A model generated the notes under the pieces. The model was given only the letters and a program-made list of their open reading frames with translations, made no database searches and was not told the DNA's origin. Position numbers and translations under genes: made by a program. Of a stretch of 64,000 bases of DNA, positions 53,212-63,324 are shown piece by piece. Source of the DNA: Weeksella massiliensis (GTDB lineage: Bacteria; Bacteroidota; Bacteroidia; Flavobacteriales; Weeksellaceae); NCBI GenBank assembly GCA_000751595.1, contig CCMH01000011.1, forward strand, positions 1 through 64,000, in the 5' to 3' direction. Within the stretch, counting starts at the first letter, position 1; the number at the start of each line of letters is the position of its first letter.

Positions 53212-56206
53212 AAGCTGCTAATCCTGCTATTTCACGCCCTTGGGCTAATTTCTTTAGTTGTGGTATTAAATCTTCCATTAATGCCAATTCTCTCACTCTA
53301 CGTTCTTTCCAATTCAACTGTAATGGTTCTAATAAATCCGTTAGTTTTTCACCATCGAAAATCATTCGAGAAACAATCTTCTCCACAAACACTTTCAGGT
53401 CTACGGTTTGAAGTCCATATTTTGCTGCTATAGTTGCTAGTTCTTGGTTATATTTTTCATCCTTAAACAGATCATACATTTTCTTAAGCTCTTCGGCAGT
53501 ATGACCAGTAGTCCAATCCAGAGCACTGATAAACTCAGTCAAATCTATTTGCTCTTCCATTAGGTTAGAGTTAGCACTTAACAGACTAATGACCTGTGCT
53601 TTTGTCATTTTCTGCTTTGAGGACTTCTTCTGTGTGCTATCAGCAATCAAATTCATGATATAGTCATAATCAATCACAGCAGAAGCAAACAGAACGAACT
53701 CAAAATCCAATTGTTGAATTTCTTCCGGTGCGTTATCTCCCTCTTTTTCCTGTCTTTTTTGAAATTTCTTAGCAGTTTCTATGTAAGAGCTACGGAAATC
53801 CTGAAAAGTTTCTTTCGGTAAAAGAGATTCAATTTCTACTCTTTGCCCGTCATTCAAATCCGTAAATTGATCTAACTGTAATTTGAAACGTTGCACTTCT
53901 TTAAAGTTTTCGATAAAAGCTATTTTTGCCGCGTCGCCTTTTAAATTGTAAACATCATCAGGTTTCATTGAAAGACTGTTGTCTTCCATGAACTTGTTTA
54001 ATTTCTCTATTGCCCCTTTAAATTTATCCATTACAACTGGAGCGGGATCTACCAGCCATATTTCTCTTGGATTGTTTACTTTCTCGCCAGAAAATAAAGC
54101 AATTGCTTGATTTACTTCATCCTGTTGTGAGCGAAAATCAAGAATATTACCATACGGTTTGGTATCATTCAAAACTCGATTCGTTCTTGAAAAAGCTTGA
54201 ATAAGACCATGATATTTGAGGTTTTTATCTACATACAGTGTATTTAGATACTTCGAATCAAATCCAGTAAGTAGCATATCGACCACGATTGTAATATCAA
54301 TCTTATTTTTATGGGCATATTCTTTATTACTGTATTTCTGATCTTTGATTCGCCTTTGAACATCCTGATAGTAAATATCAAATTCGTTAATAGTATGGTT
54401 TGTTCCAAACTGCTTATTGTAATCTGATATGATATCAGTCAACGCTTTTTTCTTTTCCTCAGGATTGTGCTTGTTGTCTTCCTTTTCCTGTGTTAGATCA
54501 TCTTGAAGCTGTTTGATATCCGCTGCATTTTTCTGACTTTGTTGGTCACCTTCTTTGGCAATCAATTGTGCTGGAGGAGAAAATACACAAGCTATATTTA
54601 AAGATGAATAATTAGGATCATTTAAATGTTTCTTTTCCTGAATTTCTTTAAATAAGCGATGGTACTCAATGGCACTATTAATGGATGATGTAGCCAAAAC
54701 AGCATTGAATTTTCTGTTATTAGTTGCAGTATCATGTTTTTCCAGAATGGCTTCAACCACTGCCTGTTGTGCTATTGCTTCTCCTGGTTTAGCGACTTGA
54801 CTACCTTGACCTTTGAAATAATCAATATGAAAACGAAGAACATTCTTGTCTTCTATCGCATGAGTAATAGTATAAGCGTGCAATTCTTTCTCAAAGATAT
54901 CCTTTGTAGTTTTGTAGGAACCATATTCTCCTTCGCGAATATTGTAGGTAGCATTATCATCAAAAATAGGAGTTCCTGTAAAACCAAATAATTGAGCATT
55001 TGGAAAAAAATCTTTTATCGCTTTATGGTTATCGCCAAATTGAGAACGGTGACATTCATCAAATATGAATACCATTCGTTTATCACGTAAAGGTTCTAAA
55101 CGCTCTTTATAATTCTTCTTATTTGTGCCATCGAGTGCTAATCCTAACTTCTGAATCGTAGTAACGATTACTTTATCTGCATAGTCCGAAGATAATAGTC
55201 TCTTGACTAATGTTTCGGTGTTGGTATTCTCTTCTACACTTCCTTCTTGAAATTTATTAAATTCTTCACGAGTTTGTCTATCAAGGTCTTTACGGTCAAC
55301 TACAAACAAACACTTTTCAATATCAGGATTACTTTTTAATAAAGTCGATGCTTTAAAGGATGTTAGGGTTTTGCCACTACCGGTTGTGTGCCATATATAG
55401 CCATTACCTCTATTGTCTTTAATACAGTCAACAATTGCTTTTACCGCATAAATTTGGTAAGGTCGCATTACTAGCAATTTTTGCTCGCTTTCAACCAAGA
55501 CCATATATTTACTAATCATTTCACCAAGAGTACATTTTGTCAGAAACTTTTCAGTGAAATCATATAGATTATTAATCTTCTTATTATTGATATCTGCTAA
55601 CTCATACACCGGTAGAAATTGTTCATCGGCGTTAAATGCAAAGTGTTGATTTTTGTTATTGGCGAAGTAAAGCGTCCTACCTCCATTGCTAACAATAAAT
55701 AATTGCATGTAACAAAGAAGAGAATTACTATATCCATTACCTGGTTCATTTTTGTAGTCCACAATCTGCTGCATAGCTTTCCTGTGTGAGATATCTCCTT
55801 TTTTTAGTTCAATTTGAACTACAGGTAAACCATTAATGAGCAAAATAATATCATATCGCTGATGACTATTTTCGGTATTAACTCGCAATTGATTGATTAC
55901 TTCAAAATCATTCTTGCACCATTGCTTGTTATTAACCAATGTGTAATGTAATGGAGTTCCATCTTCTCGTTGAAAATACTGCCTTTCACGTAGTAACTTA
56001 GAAGCCTCAAAAATATCCGGGTTTATTATTTCCTCTCGTAAACGCAAGAATTCATTATCTGTCAGTTTTACACGATTTAATTCCTCAAATTTCTGACGAA
56101 AATTTGATTCCAGCGATTTCCTATCAACAATTTCTGGTCTATAGGTATATTTGAGTCCTTTGAGTTGCTCAATTAAGCTAAGTTCAATTTGGTTTTCTTT
56201 GCTCAT
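53204..56206 (-). CDS. hsdR: type I restriction endonuclease subunit
   Basis: A 1,000-residue motor and nuclease subunit. The PD-(D/E)xK nuclease is at Asp119, Glu133 and Lys135 (RYDIILLINGLPVVQIELKK). Helicase motifs follow: Walker A HTTGSGKT, DECHR in FIFDECHRSQFG, FGFTGTPIF, and QAFSRTNRV. Motifs are intact, so restriction looks active. It overlaps the HTH regulator gene upstream by four bases and hsdS downstream by eight. Confidence 0.95.
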   Translation of the reverse strand: MSKENQIELSLIEQLKGLKYTYRPEIVDRKSLESNFRQKFEELNRVKLTDNEFLRLREEIINPDIFEASKLLRERQYFQREDGTPLHYTLVNNKQWCKNDFEVINQLRVNTENSHQRYDIILLINGLPVVQIELKKGDISHRKAMQQIVDYKNEPGNGYSNSLLCYMQLFIVSNGGRTLYFANNKNQHFAFNADEQFLPVYELADINNKKINNLYDFTEKFLTKCTLGEMISKYMVLVESEQKLLVMRPYQIYAVKAIVDCIKDNRGNGYIWHTTGSGKTLTSFKASTLLKSNPDIEKCLFVVDRKDLDRQTREEFNKFQEGSVEENTNTETLVKRLLSSDYADKVIVTTIQKLGLALDGTNKKNYKERLEPLRDKRMVFIFDECHRSQFGDNHKAIKDFFPNAQLFGFTGTPIFDDNATYNIREGEYGSYKTTKDIFEKELHAYTITHAIEDKNVLRFHIDYFKGQGSQVAKPGEAIAQQAVVEAILEKHDTATNNRKFNAVLATSSINSAIEYHRLFKEIQEKKHLNDPNYSSLNIACVFSPPAQLIAKEGDQQSQKNAADIKQLQDDLTQEKEDNKHNPEEKKKALTDIISDYNKQFGTNHTINEFDIYYQDVQRRIKDQKYSNKEYAHKNKIDITIVVDMLLTGFDSKYLNTLYVDKNLKYHGLIQAFSRTNRVLNDTKPYGNILDFRSQQDEVNQAIALFSGEKVNNPREIWLVDPAPVVMDKFKGAIEKLNKFMEDNSLSMKPDDVYNLKGDAAKIAFIENFKEVQRFKLQLDQFTDLNDGQRVEIESLLPKETFQDFRSSYIETAKKFQKRQEKEGDNAPEEIQQLDFEFVLFASAVIDYDYIMNLIADSTQKKSSKQKMTKAQVISLLSANSNLMEEQIDLTEFISALDWTTGHTAEELKKMYDLFKDEKYNQELATIAAKYGLQTVDLKVFVEKIVSRMIFDGEKLTDLLEPLQLNWKERRVRELALMEDLIPQLKKLAQGREIAGLAAYE

Positions 56207-56391
56207 TGTTCTATTAATAAATCTTTGGCACTAACTCCAAGAATGTTTGCAATTTTATACAAGTCTTCAATACTAGGCTGTCTCACATTTCGCGCATACT
56301 CATTTATCGTGTTGTAGCTTTTGTCCAATTTCTTTGCAAGCCATGCCTGTGAAATTCCCTTTTCTTTTAATACTTCTTTAATTCGGTTCAT
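56203..56391 (-). CDS. XRE-family HTH regulator of the restriction operon
   Basis: A 62-residue helix-turn-helix protein: GISQAWLAKKLDKSYNTINEYARNVRQPSIEDLYKIANILGVSAKDLL is a Cro/C1-type domain. Size and place resemble the controller (C) proteins of restriction systems, which repress or delay expression of the nuclease. It is the first gene of the operon and its stop overlaps the hsdR start. The inverted repeat overlapping its promoter suggests autoregulation. Confidence 0.88.
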   Translation of the reverse strand: MNRIKEVLKEKGISQAWLAKKLDKSYNTINEYARNVRQPSIEDLYKIANILGVSAKDLLIEQ

Positions 56392-56416
56392 TAATGCCTA
56401 ATTAAATTTACAGTGT

Positions 56417-56465
56417 CAAATATAGTGAATATACAATAGCAAAAAGTGAAAATATCCACTATATT
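56417..56465 (-). promoter_or_regulatory. promoter and candidate operator of the restriction operon
   Basis: On the minus strand TATATTTG (56417-56424) is the -7 box. AATATAGTG (56419-56427) and CACTATATT (56457-56465) are perfect complementary arms about 30 bases apart, the first overlapping the -7 box. Arms continue with AATAT-like bases. No good TTG lies at the usual -33. The layout fits a dimeric XRE regulator that shuts off its own operon. Confidence 0.6.
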
Positions 56466-56566
56466 ATCGGGTGTTTTTTAAACCTCTCACAGTTTAATAC
56501 TCCGTTACGTCAAATCCCGCCTCTCAACGCCAAACCCTGTCACTTTTCTAAATACGAACCTTGTCT

Positions 56567-56611
56567 GCTATAATTTTAGGTTTCTAATAAAATCTAAAAC
56601 AAGATTATAGC
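56567..56611 (+). promoter_or_regulatory. inverted repeat just before the DUF1896 start codon
   Basis: GCTATAAT (56567-56574) pairs with ATTATAGC (56604-56611), the last base touching the ATG. An inner TTTTAG/CTAAAA pair extends it. It could hide the ribosome-binding region in a hairpin. Confidence 0.4.
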
Positions 56612-57049
56612 ATGGATACACAGCAAAAAGACCTATCGTATTTCAGGTTACGACTTCAAGAATTATTAAATACCAGCTTTCCTGAAAAAGCAAATGACCA
56701 AAAATTTATCGATCAACGTTCCTCTTGGGCAGCTAATGCCTATGATGGGGCTTTCCGTTCGGGAAATCCTATTGAACAATGCAACGAAATAGCCAATTAT
56801 ATTCTTTTTGAAGGATTACAATTCTCCAAATTTGATACTGTTTTTCAAGTGGTATGCAATGAGTTTGATACCATCATGGCAGATGAGGAACTGCGACCAT
56901 TTGCCCTAAAAATGTTTCCTGTTTGCGAGCCTGTTTTTGCAAGCTATGAATTAACCGATGATTTCGCATATACCACTGAGTACGATTTGCTCTATACGGA
57001 AGTAACCGGAACCATCGCAATATGGATTGAGGAAAATGGGCTTCAGTAA
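56612..57049 (+). CDS. DUF1896 protein
   Basis: A 145-residue acidic protein of the DUF1896 family, found almost only in Bacteroidota conjugative elements, typically next to the giant methyltransferase-helicase gene as here. [30 protein letters not shown] and [20 protein letters not shown] are the conserved parts. Its 3' end overlaps the next gene by 14 bp. Function unknown. Confidence 0.85.
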   Translation: MDTQQKDLSYFRLRLQELLNTSFPEKANDQKFIDQRSSWAANAYDGAFRSGNPIEQCNEIANYILFEGLQFSKFDTVFQVVCNEFDTIMADEELRPFALKMFPVCEPVFASYELTDDFAYTTEYDLLYTEVTGTIAIWIEENGLQ

Positions 57050-60000
57050 AAAGCAACATCTCCAACAGAATATTGATGCCCTACGAATTGCTTTTAAAAT
57101 TGAAAAGGAGAAACGACAAGCCACCGTAGGCGAAAGACTGCTCATGATGCAATACAGCGGATTTGGCGGTCTTAAATTCGTTCTGAACCCCATAGCGAAC
57201 GATATGGATATTAATCATTGGCGAAAAACAGAACACGACCTTTTCCCAATTACGCAGGAACTCCACCAGCTACTCAAAGAAAATTCCGAAGACGAAAAGC
57301 AATACCGCAGGTATGCAGATAGTATGAAAAGTTCTGTACTAACGGCTTTTTATACACCACCACAGGTCATAGATGCTGTTTCTAAAGCCCTGTATGAAAG
57401 CGGATTGAACATTTATAAATTTCTAGAACCATCCGCAGGTATAGGCTCATTTATCCAATCCTTTTCGGAAAATCAGAACCCAAATGTTACCGCCTATGAA
57501 AAGGATTTATTGACAGGTAAGATTTTAAAACAGCTTTATCCCGAAAGTAATATCCGTATAAACGGTTTTGAAGAAATTTCCGAAAGAGAAATAAATAGCT
57601 ATGATGTTATTACCAGCAATATTCCATTTGGCGACACTTCCATTTTTGACCTTTCTTATTCCAGAAGTAAAGACCCTGCAAAAATTCAGGCTGCCCGAAG
57701 CATACACAACTATTTCTTTCTGAAAGGAACGGACATGCTCCGTGAGGGAGGTTTGCTGGTGTATATAACATCGCAAGGCATTCTGAATAGTCCGAAAAAT
57801 GAACCGATACGCAGAGCGTTGATGGAGCATAATAATTTGGTTTCGGTTGTACGCTTACCCAACAACTTGTTTACAGAATATGCAGGTACAGAAGTTGGTA
57901 GTGATCTAATCATTCTACAAAAGAATACAGCAAAGCAAAATCTAACCGAGTTGGAAGAATTGTTTTGCCAAAGCAGACAAACAGATTTTAACACGCCTGG
58001 TAACGCTTTCTTCCAAGACAGCACAAGGATTGTTCATACCGATCAGAAGTTAGATACTGACCCTTATGGACAACCAGCTTTAATCTTTACCCATAAAGAT
58101 GGTGTTGAGGGCATTGCCAAAGATCTCAAGCAAATGCTTTCCGAAGATTTTAGCAAAAATCTGAATTTGAGCTTATACAAAGGGGAACGCAATGATGAAC
58201 CTGTTATACAAATTCCTTTAACACCTCCGGTTAGCGAACCCGTAACCGCTCAACCTGTAATACAATCTTCACCTGTTCCCATAATCAATAGGGAAAGTCC
58301 TCAGGAGCTAAAACAACTAAGCATTTTTGACTTGTTTGAAAGTGTAGATGAGCCTGTAATGGTGGCTACGAAAAGTAAAACAACCGTACCAACCAAGAAA
58401 CAAGCTCCCAGAAAAGCGAAACGGACAACGGGTCGTCAAACAAATCTCTTTAACGGTTCAATGCAACAGCCCTACACGGCTCCCATTAACAATAAGGCTA
58501 TAAGTGAAAAACCAGCTACAAATACGCAAAGGCAAATCATCGCCGATTTGTTTTCGGATACAAATGCCACTGAAATACCAATTCTGACGAATACCATTCC
58601 CGAACCTGCACCGTATAGTGGTGAATTGCAAACGTTTCATCGTAACGATTGTCTTGTGGTGGATAATGGTTGGGTCGGTCATCTGCAATATGTATCGGAC
58701 GGTACTGCTATTTTTCATCCATTGCAATTGCCGTCTTCTCAAAAAGCGAGAGCCGAAGCATATATCGGGGTGCGTGATGTTTACCAACAGCTCTATACCA
58801 AAGAAGCTGAACAACAAACAGAATACAAAGAAGACAGAGAAAGTCTCAATCAGCTTTACGATGCCTTTATCAAAAAGTACGGCAATTTCAACAGTACGGA
58901 TAACATCAAATTGATCAAAACCGACAGTGGGGGTAAAGAAATGCCTTATCTGGAACGTGTCATCGGTGGTGTGGTGCATAAGGCGGATATTTTCAGCCGT
59001 CCTGTCAGTTTTTCAACTATAACCATAGCAACTGATAATCCCGAAGAAGCTTTAGCTGCATCGCTAAACAAAAGCGGAAGTGTGGATTTAAGCTATATGT
59101 CCGAAATCAGCGGTATGACTGATGATGCTTTGAAAGAAGCTTTACACGGTCGTATTTTCTATAATCCTCTGCAAAAAGAATATGAGATAGCGGAACGTTG
59201 GATTGCAGGAAATGTCGTAGAAAAAGCAACCGACGTAAAAACATATCTCGAAAATAATCCGGATGATACCGAAGCCAAAGCAAGCCTTACTGTTTTGGAA
59301 GAAGCACGACCAAGGCGAATTGAATTTGAGGAACTCGACTTCAATTTAGGTGAACGATGGATACCCACAGGAATTTATGCCCGTTTTGCTTCACATCTTT
59401 TTGATACGGAAGTAAATATCCATTATTCAGACAGTTCAGATGATTTTTCGGTTACAGCCCAACGAGGTAATATGCACATTTGGGAAAAATATGCGGTAAA
59501 GTCTGAAAGCAGAACCTTTGACGGTATTGCACTGCTCAAACATGCTTTGGTCAATACCACACCAGATATTACCAAAAAAATCACTATTGATGAAAAAGAA
59601 GTAAAGGTTCGGGATATGGAAGCCATACAAATGGCAAACACCAAGATTGATGAAATCCGCACCGCATTTACTGACTGGCTTCATGCTCAGAGCGATGAGT
59701 TCAAAAAACGGCTGAGCGACCAGTATAACGATACATTTAATTGTTTTGTGCGTCCAAAATATGACGGAACACATCAGGACTTTCCGGGATTAGACCGTAA
59801 GGCTCTTGGTATTGAAGATTTGTATTCCAGCCAAAAGGATACTGTTTGGATGATTAAACTGAACAATGGTGCGATCTGTGACCACGAAGTCGGTGCAGGA
59901 AAAACATTAGTCATGTGTACGGCCGCACAAGAAATGAAGCGTTTGGGATTGGCTCACAAACCAATGATTATCGGATTAAAAAGCAACGTTCACGAAATTG

Positions 60001-62414
60001 CAGAAGCCTATCGTACTGCTTATCCACATGCTAAAATCTTGTTTCCGGGCAAAGAAGATTTTACGCCTCAAAAGCGTATGCGGATTTTTGGCGACATTAA
60101 AAACAACGATTGGGATTGCGTGATCCTCACGCATGACCAGTTCGGGATGATACCTCAATCACCCGAAATTCAAAAGGAAATTCTTCAAATAGAACTGGAC
60201 AGCGTGGAGCGTAATCTTGATGCCTTGCAATCGCAGGGAAAAGAAGTGACCAGAGGAATGCTTGCAGGGATAATCAAACGAAAAGAAAACCTTGAAGTAA
60301 AGCTCAAAACCTTGCAACACGATATTGAAAACCGAAAGGATGATGTGGTGGATTTTAAGATGATGGGCATTGATCATTTGTTGGTAGACGAAAGTCACCA
60401 ATTCAAAAATCTAATGTTCAACACACGACATTCCAGAGTTGCCGGATTAGGAAATGTAGATGGAAGCCAAAAAGCAATGAACCTGTTATTTGCTATTCGC
60501 ACTATACAAGATCGTACCAATGCAGATATGGGAGCCACTTTTTTGTCAGGAACAACCATCAGTAATTCCTTAACCGAATTATACCTCTTGTTCAAGTATC
60601 TGCGACCACGAGCAATGGAAAAACAAGGTATATATTCCTTTGATGCTTGGGCAGCCATTTATGCAAGAAAAACAACCGATTATGAGTTTTCGGTAGCGAA
60701 TAATATTGTAGCAAAAGAGCGGTTTCGTTACTTTATCAAAGTGCCGGAGCTGGCTCAGTTCTATTCTGAAATTACGGATTATAGAACAGCAAAAGATATT
60801 GGGATTGACCGCCCGAATAAAAATGAAATCCTGTACAATATTCCGCCAACACCTGATCAGGACCATTTCATTCAAAGCTTAATGCAGTTTGCAAAATCGG
60901 GTGATGCGACTTTATTGGGTAGAGCTCCTTTAAGTCCGACAGAAGAAAAAGCAAAGATGTTGATTGCTACCGACTATGCCCGTAAGATGTCACTGGATAT
61001 GCGAATGGTAAGCAGTGCGTATGACGATCATCCCGACAATAAGGCTTCGCATTGTGCGATGAACATTGCCAAATATTACAACCAATACAACGCACAAAAA
61101 GGTACACAGTTTGTCTTTTCTGATTTGGGAACCTACAAACCAAATGAATGGAATGTCTATTCCGAAATCAAACGCAAATTGGTAGAAGATCATAACATTC
61201 CCGCACATGAAGTCCGCTTCATTCAGGAAGCGAAAACGGATAATCAACGCAAGGAACTCATTAAAGGAATGAACGAAGGTAAAATCCGCGTGTTGTTTGG
61301 TTCTACGAGTATGTTGGGTACAGGTGTGAACGCACAGAAAAGAGCGGTAGCTATTCATCATCTGGATACACCTTGGCGACCGAGCGATTTGGCTCAACGT
61401 GATGGTCGGGCTATCCGAAAAGGCAATGAAATTGCCAAGTTCTTTGCAGATAACAAAGTAGATGTGGTGATCTATGCCGTAGAAAAATCGTTGGATAGCT
61501 ATAAGTTCAATCTGCTGTACAATAAACAACTTTTTATTGACCAGTTAAAAAACAACAATCTCGGTAAGCGAACGATTGACGAAGGTAGTATGGACGAAAA
61601 ATCAGGCATGAACTTTTCGGAGTATGTTGCTATCCTTTCGGGTAATACTGATTTGTTGGATAAAGCCAAAATAGAAAAACAGATAGCAGGATTGGAAAGT
61701 GAAAAGCAAGCGTTTAACCGCTCCAAGTCAAGTGCTAAATACAAATTACACGATTTTACAGAAATGCTTCAAAGTGCAGAATCCCGAGTTAACCGTATGA
61801 GCCTTGACTGGAACAATCTGCAGCAACGGGTACAAAAACGTTCGGACGGAGCTATTGTAAATGTAATTCAATTAGACGGATTATCGCCGAATGCTGATGT
61901 CAAACAGATTGGAGCAAAACTCAATCAAATAGCAGATAAAGCCCGAACGGGTGGCGATTATCAGGAAATAGGTAGTTTGTACGGTTTTCAGTTATTGGTC
62001 AAAACTGAAATGTCCGAAAAAGAAGGTATGGATATTCGGGTAAACCGCTTTTTAATACAAGGCGAAGGGAATATAAAATACACGTTTAATAACGGAATCA
62101 TTGCTAAAGATGAAAAACTGGCGGCTATGAATTTTTTAAACGCACTGGAAAAACTACCAAGCTATATTGAGCAGGAAAAAAAGAAAGTTGCAGAGATACA
62201 AAAAGACCTGCCTGTTCTTCATGAAGTAATCAATGGAACCTGGTCTAAAGAAAACCGATTGAGCGAACTTAAAACGGAATTGGCTTCCGTTGAACGAAAG
62301 ATACAGTTGTCTATTACGCCCGAAACTAAAGAAGAGCCTACAGAACAGAAAGAAGTTCCGCAGGCGATTGTTCAGTCAGGGGATAGCCATTCGGCTAGAC
62401 AGGGTTTAAGATAA
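57036..62414 (+). CDS. giant N6-adenine methyltransferase-helicase fusion
   Basis: A 1,792-residue protein. The N-terminal region has YSGFGGL (about 41), then a methyltransferase with EPSAGIGS motif I (about 131-138) and SNIPFGD (about 195-201), a variant of NPPF. A long linker (400-880) includes a Pro/Lys/Thr-rich part. The SNF2-type helicase core has Walker A HEVGAGKT (about 950), DESH (about 1118), [12 protein letters not shown] and [20 protein letters not shown]...[10 protein letters not shown] (about 1425-1460). A coiled coil follows. Architecture recalls phage P1 DarB and the BmhA-type proteins of Bacteroides elements. The start at 57036 replaces a TTG nine bases upstream. Confidence 0.85.
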   Translation: MGFSKKQHLQQNIDALRIAFKIEKEKRQATVGERLLMMQYSGFGGLKFVLNPIANDMDINHWRKTEHDLFPITQELHQLLKENSEDEKQYRRYADSMKSSVLTAFYTPPQVIDAVSKALYESGLNIYKFLEPSAGIGSFIQSFSENQNPNVTAYEKDLLTGKILKQLYPESNIRINGFEEISEREINSYDVITSNIPFGDTSIFDLSYSRSKDPAKIQAARSIHNYFFLKGTDMLREGGLLVYITSQGILNSPKNEPIRRALMEHNNLVSVVRLPNNLFTEYAGTEVGSDLIILQKNTAKQNLTELEELFCQSRQTDFNTPGNAFFQDSTRIVHTDQKLDTDPYGQPALIFTHKDGVEGIAKDLKQMLSEDFSKNLNLSLYKGERNDEPVIQIPLTPPVSEPVTAQPVIQSSPVPIINRESPQELKQLSIFDLFESVDEPVMVATKSKTTVPTKKQAPRKAKRTTGRQTNLFNGSMQQPYTAPINNKAISEKPATNTQRQIIADLFSDTNATEIPILTNTIPEPAPYSGELQTFHRNDCLVVDNGWVGHLQYVSDGTAIFHPLQLPSSQKARAEAYIGVRDVYQQLYTKEAEQQTEYKEDRESLNQLYDAFIKKYGNFNSTDNIKLIKTDSGGKEMPYLERVIGGVVHKADIFSRPVSFSTITIATDNPEEALAASLNKSGSVDLSYMSEISGMTDDALKEALHGRIFYNPLQKEYEIAERWIAGNVVEKATDVKTYLENNPDDTEAKASLTVLEEARPRRIEFEELDFNLGERWIPTGIYARFASHLFDTEVNIHYSDSSDDFSVTAQRGNMHIWEKYAVKSESRTFDGIALLKHALVNTTPDITKKITIDEKEVKVRDMEAIQMANTKIDEIRTAFTDWLHAQSDEFKKRLSDQYNDTFNCFVRPKYDGTHQDFPGLDRKALGIEDLYSSQKDTVWMIKLNNGAICDHEVGAGKTLVMCTAAQEMKRLGLAHKPMIIGLKSNVHEIAEAYRTAYPHAKILFPGKEDFTPQKRMRIFGDIKNNDWDCVILTHDQFGMIPQSPEIQKEILQIELDSVERNLDALQSQGKEVTRGMLAGIIKRKENLEVKLKTLQHDIENRKDDVVDFKMMGIDHLLVDESHQFKNLMFNTRHSRVAGLGNVDGSQKAMNLLFAIRTIQDRTNADMGATFLSGTTISNSLTELYLLFKYLRPRAMEKQGIYSFDAWAAIYARKTTDYEFSVANNIVAKERFRYFIKVPELAQFYSEITDYRTAKDIGIDRPNKNEILYNIPPTPDQDHFIQSLMQFAKSGDATLLGRAPLSPTEEKAKMLIATDYARKMSLDMRMVSSAYDDHPDNKASHCAMNIAKYYNQYNAQKGTQFVFSDLGTYKPNEWNVYSEIKRKLVEDHNIPAHEVRFIQEAKTDNQRKELIKGMNEGKIRVLFGSTSMLGTGVNAQKRAVAIHHLDTPWRPSDLAQRDGRAIRKGNEIAKFFADNKVDVVIYAVEKSLDSYKFNLLYNKQLFIDQLKNNNLGKRTIDEGSMDEKSGMNFSEYVAILSGNTDLLDKAKIEKQIAGLESEKQAFNRSKSSAKYKLHDFTEMLQSAESRVNRMSLDWNNLQQRVQKRSDGAIVNVIQLDGLSPNADVKQIGAKLNQIADKARTGGDYQEIGSLYGFQLLVKTEMSEKEGMDIRVNRFLIQGEGNIKYTFNNGIIAKDEKLAAMNFLNALEKLPSYIEQEKKKVAEIQKDLPVLHEVINGTWSKENRLSELKTELASVERKIQLSITPETKEEPTEQKEVPQAIVQSGDSHSARQGLR

Positions 62415-62416
62415 TT

Positions 62417-63247
62417 CTACTTTTCGTCCTGCTCGTTCATTTTTTTTGTCAACCCTTCACGTAATGCGTCAATAAATTTGGTACGGTTTATTTTTCGAGA
62501 TTTAATTTCCATAAACGTATGGTAAAAATCACCTAATTCGATATTGAAAATGCTTTCAAAATACTTTGCAATATGCTTTACATCTGCATTTCCATTTTCG
62601 AATACTCCTTGAGAGTGCAATGCATAAATTAACTCTATTAATGCAGTTTTACTTGAGGTCCAATTTAAATTTGAATGATTTATTGGTTTGCTCCTTTTTT
62701 GTAAGTAGGAAAGCCGATCCTCCAAATAGACTTGTATTAAATCATTTGCCAAAATTTTTGCAACTTTATAATCGTGGGATGTTGAAAAATTATGATCTGA
62801 TTCAAAAAAATATGTGTCAAGGCTAAGCTTGATATCATGTTTACCCCTAACAAAATATTTTTGATCCAAAAATGTGCTATTCGTTCTATAGTATTTATAA
62901 AACTCCAAATTATTATCAAAGTATTTTTTCAGCCTTATTTGTTCGTTGATAAGATACTTTTTTATTAATTTATATGAGCCGTGAGGTTTTTTCGATTCAA
63001 TCTTAAAAATAGCATTATAGTATATTAATTTAGACAAAATATCTGGCTTCAGTTTTTTAAAGAAATATATTTCATCTTCTTCTTTGTCAAATCCTTTTTC
63101 CAGAACATATAGTTTAACTTCCTTAAGATAATTTAGGATGAGAGAAACGGATGCCTCTGCCAGTTGGATTGGTTCATCAAACTCAATTTTATATACTTCA
63201 ATTCGTTCATCAAGTTCTTTTAGTTTATCTCTATAAAATTTATGCAT
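62417..63247 (-). CDS. second RteC-family protein
   Basis: A 276-residue paralogue of the rteC product at 41027. EDEIYFFKKLKPDILSKLIYYNAIFKIE, FYKYYRTNSTFLDQKYF and SKTALIELIYALHSQGVF align with it throughout. It is transcribed towards the methyltransferase-helicase gene, whose stop codon is two bases away. It may regulate the same or another promoter of the element. Confidence 0.85.
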   Translation of the reverse strand: MHKFYRDKLKELDERIEVYKIEFDEPIQLAEASVSLILNYLKEVKLYVLEKGFDKEEDEIYFFKKLKPDILSKLIYYNAIFKIESKKPHGSYKLIKKYLINEQIRLKKYFDNNLEFYKYYRTNSTFLDQKYFVRGKHDIKLSLDTYFFESDHNFSTSHDYKVAKILANDLIQVYLEDRLSYLQKRSKPINHSNLNWTSSKTALIELIYALHSQGVFENGNADVKHIAKYFESIFNIELGDFYHTFMEIKSRKINRTKFIDALREGLTKKMNEQDEK

Positions 63248-63324
63248 TTGAAAAATATGATAAAAGTGTCAACAACGAACTAAATTATATTAGCTCGAAC
63301 ACTTAAATTATTGGTATTAATATG

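Noticed and set aside
57027-57035. TTG start codon for the giant methyltransferase-helicase
   Set aside because: An ATG nine bases later gives the same protein less three residues and is the more usual start.
58458-58979. Minus-strand open frame of 173 codons in the giant helicase gene
   Set aside because: Antisense to a protein with clear motifs; no recognisable domain, no promoter.
60990-61529. Minus-strand open frame of 179 codons in the helicase core
   Set aside because: Complement of the conserved helicase C-terminal motifs; a shadow frame.
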